From the NCBI RefSeq assembly GCF_030463535.1, contig NC_132892.1, forward strand, positions 35,027,428 to 35,091,427: a stretch of DNA of 64,000 bases, in the 5' to 3' direction. This document shows, one piece after another, positions 22,745 through 32,300 of this stretch. The number at the start of each line of letters is the position of its first letter. Positions within the stretch are counted from its first letter, which is position 1. The translations under genes and the position numbers were made by a program. This DNA comes from Salminus brasiliensis. Its lineage: Eukaryota > Chordata > Actinopteri > Characiformes > Bryconidae. The notes under the pieces are model-generated. The model was not told the DNA's origin. It made no database searches and saw nothing but the letters and a program-made list of their open reading frames with translations.

Positions 22745-23222
22745 TGTTTCATTTTGCCTAGATGTTCTAAGATGTTCTTAGATGTTTTTCTAGATGTTCT
22801 TCAAATGTTAGAGCCCACACAACAGCCAAGTTAATCAGCAATGAAACACAAATGTAAAAATACATTTAGCATAAAAATTCTGGACTTGTCAGTATGTTTT
22901 TTATTTTGCCTAGATGTTTCTAGACGTTCCTAGATGTTTCGAGATGTTCCTAGACGTTCCTAGATGTTCCTAGACATTTCTAGACGTTCCTAGACATTCC
23001 TAGATGCTCCTAGGCGTTCCGAGACATTCCTAGATGTTTCGAGATGTTCAGAGACATTCCTAGACGTTCCTAGAAGTTCAGAGACATTCCTAGACGTTCC
23101 GAGATGTTCAGAGATGTTCCGAGACATTCCTAGACATTCCTAGAAGTTCAGAGACATTCCTAGACGTTCTGAGACATTCCTAGACGTTCCTAGATGTTCC
23201 GAGATGTTCCGAGATGTTCATC
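22745..23222. repeat. 10-bp minisatellite (TTCCTAGACG), copy B
   Basis: The same unit types as copy A at 20,085-20,512, here in the 5'-UTR intron of the mfap4-like gene. Unit order differs from copy A, so the two arrays have diverged since duplication. Confidence 0.9.
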
Positions 23223-23550
23223 TTACATTTACATTTACGGCATTCAGCAGACGCTCTTCTCCAGAGTTCTTACAGAAGAGCTTCACTGTTTACTGAAGAA
23301 GAACCTCAGCTAGTTTCAATAGACTAAAATTCAGATCCTCTAATCTTAGACTCTACTAAACACAAGTCAATCTCTTCACCCAAGTCCTCTCAGAAGAGGA
23401 GGGTCTTCAGTCTGGGTTTGAGGACAGCGAGCGTTGGACTCTGCTGTTCGGACACCCAGTCCTTCGTTGCAGGACAGAAAAAAGCCTTCTTAGATGACCA
23501 CAGAGCAGTGGGAAGGAGAAATCTGTTTCAGATATAAAGACTTATCTTCC
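23222..23550 (+). repeat. Dispersed repeat (ACGCTCTTCTCCAGAG type), copy B
   Basis: Collinear with 20,513-20,880, including GAGGAGGGTCTTCAGTCTGG and AAAAGCCTTCTTAGATGACC, with several small deletions. It ends at the mfap4-like 5'-UTR exon. Confidence 0.75.
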
Positions 23551-23554
23551 TTAC

Positions 23555-23626
23555 CTTTAGAACCAGACAAGCCTCAGATGAGACCAGCAGAGTGGAGCTC
23601 AACTCCAGTTTCCATGCTTTTAAACC
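23555..23626 (-). promoter_or_regulatory. mfap4-like core promoter and noncoding first exon
   Basis: On the minus strand a TATA-like TTTAAAA (23,618-23,624) is followed about 30 bp later by a short exon ending CTAAAG|GTAAGG at 23,555. The matching acceptor GTTTTTAG lies at 22,665, giving a second noncoding stretch 22,664-22,603 before the start codon at 22,602. Placement of the TATA box, donor and acceptor is seen directly. The transcription start near 23,590 is inferred. Confidence 0.6.
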
Positions 23627-23930
23627 CTCAGACGCCTCCTGTTGATGAGGAAATTCTGGGGCATGACCTGATATGGGAGAGGTCTACATAATCTACAGAA
23701 ACTGTAAAATTGCTTTCACACCCCTGTTGCTAAATCTCTTCTCTGTGATTGCACCAGCACATGTTTAGAAGGAGAAGTGAAAGACTGTAGATGCAGGAAC
23801 CCCTGAAGATAACAGTATGGAGACTAGATCTTTGGGCAATGCCAGTTTTAAGGAATCCAAACATCTCCAGCTTAAAACCAGGTCTGTCTGGAACTGCTCT
23901 GATATTTGTGCTGCTGGAGGAACTGGAATG
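23614..23930. repeat. Promoter-proximal segment, tandem copy 1
   Basis: It contains ATGCTTTTAAACCCTCAGAC and, from 23,706, a ~225-bp block (AATTGCTTTCACACCCCTGT ... GGAGGAACTGGAATGG) repeated at 24,768-25,125 with a few substitutions. It covers the mfap4-like TATA region and upstream sequence, so a promoter has been duplicated. Confidence 0.8.
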
Positions 23931-24030
23931 GTATGTTTGGGGGTTTGCAGTTCGGTACGTTTCCCGGGAGAGATCAGAGCTCTGATCTCTGGTCCTTCTG
24001 AAACTGGTGGTCTAGTGACCAAGGTTCATG

Positions 24031-24767
24031 GCTAGTGAACTCTGGTGCAGTCCACTGGTTGGTTCATTTTGTCACATGACTGCTTCGACTTTTCGTCTGA
24101 ACGGCTAAATAAACCTTCTCCTCCTCGTTTGCAGGTGTTCCTTCATGGTAAAATGAGTCCAGAAGCTCCAGAGACGAGCCCGGTTCAGCACCTACCTGAC
24201 TCCATCACAAAAGTCTGCTCATCAAGCTTACTAGTGAGGCCACTGCAGGGTGAACGAGATGGGGACGGGCGTGGTCCTCCATACCTGACAGGTGAGGTGC
24301 AGCTGACCAACTCAGCTCTTCTAGTGGAGCAGGTGATGGATTCCTACCAACAAAAGAACAGGAGGTCTGGCCACAGACTGACCAGATCACCACTGCTGGA
24401 GAGATTTCAGCCAGAGGGACGTTCTGAGGAGCCCCATGAGCACCATGGCCTTGCACTCTGAAGACTGGGGTTCGAGGAAGAAAACCATGTTCTACAAATA
24501 AGATTCTTTGAGCAAGATTCCCAACACTAGATTCCCCTGCTTCTGTAAGATGATTGAAAGATGAATGATCCAGGCAGTTGCATTATGGGACAGGGAACTC
24601 TTTGTTGGTCCACAATCCAACACTGGCCCACACTTACACTCTCTGGTGCCACCTTGGACCGCAGAACTCTTGGCGAAGACTAAAGACTGGTTCCTTTGGC
24701 CTTCTGGGCTCCCCTTTAGGACCCAGTGGAAAGTAGGTCTTTACTAAAGTAGGTGTTTATGCCTCAA
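24031..24767. other. mfap4-like upstream region, no gene recognised
   Basis: A plus-strand ORF of 138 codons (24,045-24,461) and its minus-strand counterpart show no recognisable domain, and I treat both as chance. The region lies between the two promoter-segment copies. Confidence 0.35.
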
Positions 24768-25125
24768 TGCTTTTAAACCCTCAGACCCTCCTGTTGTTGG
24801 GAAATGAAGCAGAGGTTTAATGATCATTCAGTTCATGCTGTGTTGCCACATCACACCAAAAATGACCCTGGTCTGCTGACCATTAGGCCCTGATGTCTGG
24901 AGAAAATTGCTTTCACACCCCTGTTGCTAAATCTCTTCTCTGTGATTGCACCAGCACATGTTTAGAAGGAGAAGTGAAAGACTGTAGATAAGGGAACCCC
25001 TGAAGATAACAGTATGGAGACTAGATCGTTGGGCAATGCCAGTTTTAAGGAATCCAAAGATCTCCAGGTTAAAACCAGGTCTGTCTGGAACTGCTCTGAT
25101 ATTTATGCTGCTGGAGGAACTGGAA
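24768..25125. repeat. Promoter-proximal segment, tandem copy 2
   Basis: The counterpart of 23,614-23,930, about 1.2 kb further on. It retains the TTTTAAA TATA-like core (24,771-24,777). The intervening ~45 bp length difference is due to a small indel. No mfap4-like exon is found attached to this copy. Confidence 0.8.
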
Positions 25126-25139
25126 TGGAATTGAAGCCT

Positions 25140-26259
25140 CAAACTGGTTGAGTTGAGTGATGGTCCAGATGGTTCATCTGGTCTACCGGTGTGATCAACC
25201 TGATCCAGATAATCAGCCAGTATGGGCAGCCTGACTATGCAGGTCCACCAGCATGACCAGCTTTACCAGACTACTCAACCAGCATGGCCGGTGACCCACC
25301 CTGAATCAGGGGCACTGATTGGTTTGGTGTCTGCTGCCCATGGTCCGAAACATCCATTAAAATAATTCTTCATCATTTCATATGTAGCTACATGCCTGTC
25401 AATCACTCAAACAATGCAATTCTAAGACCCGTCTCTAAACTGTAATAAACGATTATCAAGCTACAATCATTTCAGCAGAGCCGATCTGTGCTCTAGCGCC
25501 CCCTTCAGGCTACACTGAGTTCCAGCCAATGAAAGAGGAGGAGCTGGAGGACAATGGAGGAGCAGATCAGCTCATTACACAGCTAGGATTCATATTCTGT
25601 CAATCAATACAAAATAATTGTTCATTTTTATGTATAATTATTTAAAGTCTTGGCCGTCTGATAACTGCCAAATCCAATTCTTCTTAAAAAACCTTTAAAA
25701 TCTTTTTGCTCATTTTTTATTAATGAATTGTTTTTGTTTTATGTTTCAGTTTGTATCAAATATAATAATAATTTTTTAAAAAGTCATATATGCAAAGTGT
25801 TATTTAATTAATTAATTAATATATGACTTTTTTGGTATCATATTTGATACAAACACAAAACTCCTTTCACTCTAAATTGCCTTTAAAATGTCCTCAAACT
25901 TAAAAATAAAAAACAAACATTTTCTTATTAATGTTATGAATTATTATATATTGAATTCATGATATGTTTTTATTTATATACATATTATTTCATTATTGTT
26001 TAAGATAACTGCTTATTTAATTTTCACACTGTTGTTTCAGAGGTCTCCGAAACTGAAATATATATTTCAGTATATATTTCATATTTGTTTCCAATGCAGT
26101 TAATAAACAGTAATTATGTTTTAAAGGGAGGATGGGCGTATTTACATTTTTGCATGATTTGAACTAAAGAGTGTACAGAAGTTAGAAATGGCATTATAAA
26201 CAGTTTATATAATAATAATAATTATTATTGTTATTATTATAATTATTATAATAATAATA

Positions 26260-26303
<44 letters not shown>

Positions 26304-26950
26304 GTCAGAGCAAGACAGCACCTCCTTGTGGGGAAACATAGAGAAACACTGTGTTTTTGATTTTGCTAAATATCAAATATCAGTTGTGTTGTAGAAATGG
26401 CTAACTTTTATTACATCAATCAATCAATCGATCGATCAGTTTCTATCGTTGTGTGGCATGTTTCAGACTGAAGAGCTTCACACACAGACCTAAGCACTAA
26501 TATTATAGAGAGTAGAATGAAAAGTCCTGAAGTAAAGTACAGGTACTGCAGAGCTCTACTTCAGTACAGTACCAGAGTCCTGCCCTCTCTGATATCACAT
26601 TACAACCAGTACAATTACATTCCAAACTGGAACAGCTCATTAAGATGTGAGAGTTTTCTGCAGGCTGTAGACACACTTTTACAGTTTTATAGAATTTACA
26701 GCATAACTATAATGATTTATCTAGAACCATTAAACCGTTTAAAGCCTGAAGTGTCTGATAATTCTCAGATCATTCTCAGATCCAAATGAATTCTAATTAG
26801 ACCTTGATCAATAAATATAAAAATTATATATTATCATATTTGATACATCTGGAAATATATTTCTCACACTAAAACATATAAAACCTCTTTAACCTCTTTG
26901 GTACCTTTGAAAGTTTACTAAAGTCATTTTCTTTTCTGGTGCATGCAGTG
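25140..26950. other. AT-rich intergenic stretch with simple repeats
   Basis: It contains a CCAGCATGACCAGCTTTACC-type repeat block (25,140-25,310), several AT-rich inverted segments and a (TTA)n tract at about 26,261-26,301. A block at 26,517-26,640 made of TACTGCAGAGCTCTACTTCA-like sequence resembles a dispersed repeat. No gene is recognised. Confidence 0.45.
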
Positions 26951-26954
26951 CATG

Positions 26955-27352
26955 GACAATCCAGCATGGAAGCGTGTATGGGAGTGTGTATGGGAGTGTG
27001 TATTGAAGTATGTATTGAAGTGTGTATGGGAGTGTTTATTGAAGTGTGTATTGAAGTGTGTATGGGAGTGTGTATTGAAGTATGTATTGGAGCGTGTATG
27101 GGAGTGTGTATGGGAGTGTGTATTGGAGCGTGTATGGGAGTGTGTATTGAAGTGTGTATGGGAGTGTGTATGGGAGTGTTTATTGAAGTGTGTATTGAAG
27201 TGTGTATTGGAGCGTGTATTGAAGTGTGTATAGGGGTGTGTATAGGAGTGTGTATTGAAGTGTGTATTGAAGTTTGTATTGGAGCGTGTATGATAGTGTG
27301 TATAGGAGTGTGTATTGAAGTGTGTATTGGAGTGTGTGGGAGTGTGTATTCG
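26955..27352. repeat. 12-bp minisatellite (GTGTGTATTGAA / GTGTGTATGGGA)
   Basis: About 33 units of 12 bp with two main variants. All are multiples of three, so Cys/Val-rich (plus) and His/Thr/Asn-rich (minus) frames stay open. These are repeat artefacts. Confidence 0.93.
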
Positions 27353-27419
27353 GAGAGGAGGGGTCTTATTAATACTTACAGCACTCCTCTTACGCACGGA
27401 GTTTAAGCAGGGATACCCA

Positions 27420-27790
27420 AACTTTTGCACGCAGGCCGCCAGACATGCGCACGCCCCTGGCTCCGGACGTCACTGATGACGTGTCTTCTGGGAAAGGAGG
27501 CCGTGGAGCAGGATGGCCGGTCGGTGAGCAGAGCTCCAGCAGGGTGGAGAGGGACCCCAGGATTTGGACCGCGGGCAGGGCTGGGTGAGTACCGTCAGAA
27601 CCGCAGGGAGACCGGCCTGAACGCCTGGAGGAGCTGAGCCACAGACTCGGTGGCAGTGAGGAAGAGGAAGAGGAAGAGGAAGAGGAGTGAGAAACGAAAC
27701 CAGTGCAGAACTTTATAAACACGTCTTCAGGAAGGCTGAAGCCCACCCTGATCTGCCCACTGTCCCTCTGTGGCACCCTGAGAGCAGGTC
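27420..27790. other. GC-rich block with overlapping open frames, possible exon or promoter
   Basis: A local GC-rich island in AT-rich surroundings. It contains GGACGTCACTGATGACGTG, with two CRE-like TGACGT cores, at about 27,466-27,484. A plus-strand frame ends LEELSHRLGGS followed by ten Glu and a stop (to about 27,690), preceded by an AG that could be an acceptor. The minus strand is open for 128 codons (27,390-27,776). I recognise no family, and neither frame can be called coding with confidence. Confidence 0.3.
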
Positions 27791-29075
27791 AGCAGTGTCC
27801 GGAGAGGACAGTGTCCCAAACAGGACCCTCCTACAGGACTGAGCTTACACCTCAGGACAGAGACAGTCTCTGAAAAATAAGAGCCCAGCCTACACGATCA
27901 GCTTTAACTAGTTACAGGCAGTGTGTTATTATTAATAATAATTCATATTTGTGTTATATTTCATAAATCATGGACAAAAATTCCAAATATAGATATTTAT
28001 TATTATTTATTAATTAATTTATTTGCAGAAATGACAACTGCTCAAAAACAACTGCTCAAACAATGCAGAGAAATGATTATAATAATTATAATAAGATATT
28101 ATTATTATTATTACTATCACTATTATTATTATTCAGATTTAAACACAGTACTAACATTCAGAAATCACTATGGTGAAATAATAACCTCAACAGCCAATCA
28201 CAGCTTTCATGTCCTGGCCGGCTCTCCACTAGTCTCTCACATTGCTGTTGGGACATTGCTGTTGGCTGCTGGACACGTAGAGACGATGCAGATTTAGGTA
28301 AAAAGCCTATAGAGCTGTATGTACATATACATTTGTTTACGTGTAAGTGTCATTATATACGAACTTCGTATATAATACATATATAATAATATGAACTTCC
28401 CCTGTGTGTCCGAACAGCAGAGTCGCTGTCTTCAAACCCAGACTGAAGACCCTCCTCTTCTGAGAGGACTCAGGCGAAGAGAAGAGTACTATGGTCTCCA
28501 TATTGACTTGAGTTTAGTAGAGTCTAAGATTAGAGGAGCTTTAAACTAGCTGAGGTTTTTCTTAAATAGTGGTAAATAGTGAAAAAGTGCTAAATGCAGT
28601 ATATGTAATGTAATGTGTGTATATATATACACATACACACACTTTTTACATAATGTAAATCTAATAGAATAAATCAAATAGAATCAAATCTTTCTACATT
28701 GACTTAAATTCTCCTGTAAAGTCGCGTAATTTTTAATTAATGACCAATTGTAAGTTAGTCAAGCATATTTAATATAATATGTTATACATATTAAACATAT
28801 ATATTCTAATATGATGTGTTTTTCTCAGTCTAATAGCAACCAGGGAGAATTTTAGTCCCACTGTGGGACTAATAAAGGATTATCTTATCTTATTGTAAAA
28901 ATGACTTTAGCCTAAGAAACACCAACTAAACCTTGAACATCTGTTTAAAGTCTGGAGCTCTTAATCTCATAAAGGTTAAGAGGCTTCGCTGATATTCAGT
29001 TTGGGGTGATTTCCAACAAACACTGAATTGCATTTTCTCGTGGCTACACGTATATCATCTGAAAATGACTAGATC
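27791..29075. other. Intergenic repeats upstream of NLR gene 1
   Basis: It holds an imperfect TTA/ATA microsatellite (28,070-28,132), a reverse copy of the ACGCTCTTCTCCAGAG-type repeat (28,395-28,610), a 12-bp-arm palindrome at 28,352-28,376 and a LINE-like tail ending in TATCT repeats (28,855-28,895). No gene is seen. Confidence 0.5.
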
Positions 29076-29160
29076 AGGCTCCGAGTGGTCCAGTGGGCCA
29101 AAGCGCTGCCCCTATGATCCGAGGGTCGCTGGTTTCAATCAGTTCAGTGAGTTCAATTGC
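29076..29160 (+). mobile_element. tRNA-like SINE head
   Basis: GAGTGGTCCAGTGGGCCAAAG (A-box region), then GGGTCGCTGGTTTCAATC (B-box region) at tRNA-like spacing, about 200 bp upstream of NLR gene 1. There is no full cloverleaf and the body is short. Confidence 0.4.
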
Positions 29161-29358
29161 AATCGGCTGGTAATTCTATCAGGACAGGGTCTTTTGGATT
29201 TGTGAGGCAGTGTGTTGAAGCTTTAACATTTTAATATATCATTGACAAATGTTCTATTGTAATAATTAGATTATTATTTTTATTATTATCAGTAAAGCTG
29301 ATCCTGCAATACCCCTTTAAGTCCACCCTTTTGGCTCGGAGTGTCTTTTGGGTCTGTC

Positions 29359-32300
29359 ATGGAGAATCAGGCTGAATCTCCAGCGTCTACTGTCCCACCT
29401 GAAGTCATCTCCCACCAGTCCTCCATTACAGCTCAGAACTCTGGGGTTGCTGTCGTGCCCCAGGTGATTGGCTGTCAGATTGGGGGTTCTCTGAACATCA
29501 ATCTTGGAGCACACACATCTGGATTTGGTAAAACAAATGTTCATCAACTGCTCCCATTGCCCTTTTCATGTATTTTTCGTTGAGTTTCGTAGATAATCAT
29601 GCATCATGAATTCAAAAATAATAATACAAATATTGATTAGCCAGACATTCATTATGACTTCTGAGGATACTTGAATGCATACTGCATCAAATGATCCATT
29701 TGTGTTTGTTCTTCTACCAGCAAACACCCGACATCAACAGACTTCAGCTGGAGGGTCCATCACTGGTGAGTGCTGTATTATACACTTCTATTCCAAAACA
29801 TCACTGCCATGATCTCCCATCATCTCTCGCCTAACGCTGAATGCTGATGTGTTTCCAGCATCCAGAATTTCAGCGAGCGTCACCGAAAGATTGAAATGCA
29901 GCTTGAGACGCAAATTTGAGACCATCTTTGAGGGGATTGCTAAAAGAGGAAACCCAACTGTATTAAATAAGATCTACACAGAGCTCTACATCACAGAGGG
30001 GGAGACTGGAGGGCTGAATATGGAACATGAGGTTTGGCAGATTGACCAGGCATTTAATGCACCTCCAGAACGGGACAGACCCATCAGCTGCAACGACATC
30101 TTCAAACCCTTGAACATCCGGAATCATGAGAGAGAAACATCAGAACAGAAGAACAGTGTTCAGAGTGAAGACGGTAAGAGGAGACCTCCCAGAACGGTGG
30201 TGACTAAAGGAATCGCTGGCATTGGAAAAACAGTCTCAGTGCAGAAGTTCATTCTGGACTGGGCTGAGGGAAAAGCCAATCAAGACATTGATCTTCTGCT
30301 GGTGCTGCCTTTCCGTGAGCTGAACTCGGTCAGAGACAAGAAACACAGCCTTCATGAGCTTCTGCTGGACTTTTACTCTGAACTCAGAACATTTGTGGAC
30401 ACAAACTCTTACCACGACTGTAAGATCTTATTCATCTTTGATGGTCTAGATGAGAGCCAGCTTCCTCTGAACTTTGGGTGGACAGACAGAGTCTCAGACG
30501 TCTCCAAACCAGCATCGCTGGATGAGCTGATGACTAACCTCATCGATGGGAATCTGCTTCCCTCGGCTTTGGTCTGGATAACGTCTCGGCCGGCCGCAAT
30601 CGACAAGGTTCCTCCCCATCTCATCCATCGTATGACGGAAGTACGAGGATTCACAGACCTGCAGAAGGAGGAGTACTTCAGGAAGAGGGTCAGCAATCCA
30701 AACTTGGCTAGTAGGATCATCTCACACGTGAAAGAGTCGAGGAGTCTTGAGATCATGTGCCATATTCCCGTCTTCTGTTGGATCACGGCGACAGTCCTGG
30801 AACAGATGCTGAAGGGAGGCCATGAAAACATCCCTTCATCTCTTACTGAGCTCTACACACGGTTCTTACTCATCCAGACAAGTGAGAAAAAGAAGAAATA
30901 CTGTGGGATGAGGGAGAACGACCCTTTGAAGGTGTCAGAAGAGGATGTTCAGCTCGTTCTTAAACTGGGTAAACTGGCTTTCGACAATCTGCAGAAGCAC
31001 AACATTGTGTTCTCAGAAGACGATCTGAAAGAGTATGAGGTTAATGTGACCGAAGCCTCGCTGAGGTCAGGAGTGTTCACTGAGGTTGTCCAAGAGGAGG
31101 ATCCGATGTTTTCTGAGAAGAAGTACAGCTTTGTGCACTTGAGCTTTCAGGAGTATCTCGCTGCTATCTTTGTCGTCCACCAGTTTGCTGACAGAGGAGA
31201 GAACGCAATGCAGTCCACCAAAACAAAACGTCGCACAGCCTTCCATGCTGAAAGCTACGATCAATACGACTATAGCTCCGACCGTAACTTTAGTGATGAC
31301 AGTGATGATGATTTCCACTTTCCAAAGGAAGTTCCCCAACGAATCTCACTGCATGACCTGCAGAAATGTGCCATTGACAAAGCTTTGAGGAGTATCAGTG
31401 GGCATTTAGACCTTTTCCTTCGCTTCCTCCTTGGCCTCTCAATGGAGTCCAACCAGAAGCTGCTAAAGTCTTTCTCAGTAGGTGTAGAAAGTGGGAAGGT
31501 GAGCGTTCAGCAGACTGTCCAGTACCTCAAAGGCAAGCTCAGAGGGGAGAGTGACCGAGACACTCCATCCTCAGAACGATGCATTAACCTCCTTCAGTGT
31601 CTTCTGGAGCTCAATGATCACTCAATGGTAGAAGAGATCCGAAGGTTCTTGACCTCTGACAGACAAGCTGAGCAGAAACTGACGGCGGCACAGTGCTCCA
31701 CCCTGGCCTACATCATTCTGATGTCGGGGGAGGTCCTGGAAGAGTTGGATCTGAAAAAATACAACACATCTGAAGAGGGTCGTAGAAGGCTGGTCCCAGC
31801 TGTGAGGAACTGCAGAAAGGCTGTGTGAGTACGAGTATGTGTGATGTAACTAGCAAGATCCTGTACGGTATGGTCAGACTTGATGGGTCTGGGTTGATTA
31901 AAACCAACCGTGGTGCCATTGCTCTGTTAGTGTGATTCTTCAGAACTGGTAGGAATGCTGCCTTTCAAACCCTGATGCACAAGATAAGTGGGAAAAGACA
32001 TCTGAGAACATTGGTCTTACCCCAATTCCAAACAAAAGCAAAGAGGACAAACTGTCATCTCCTTTATGCAGTTTTTGAGACATAGAGAAACACAACACAG
32101 TGCAGCACAGGACAAGTGCAGACAGACAGTACAACACAGTGCAGACTAGACACAGAGTGCAGACTAGACACAGAGTGGAGACTAGACACCGAGTGCAGAC
32201 TAGACACTGAGTGCAGACTAGACACAGAGTGTAGACTAGACACAGAGTGCAGACTAGACACAGAGTGCAGACTAGACACAGAGTGCAGACGAGACACCGA

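Noticed and set aside
24045..24461. 138-codon ORF upstream of the mfap4-like gene
   Set aside because: No domain, no splice context, an overlapping opposite-strand ORF, and it lies between duplicated noncoding segments.
28352..28376. loxP-like palindrome (TATACGAA / TTCGTATA)
   Set aside because: It has only 12-bp arms with a 1-nt centre instead of 13-bp arms and an 8-bp spacer. AT-rich palindromes of this size are expected by chance here.
30409..31452. Minus-strand ORFs opposite the NACHT exon
   Set aside because: They are antisense shadows of a strongly coding plus-strand exon.
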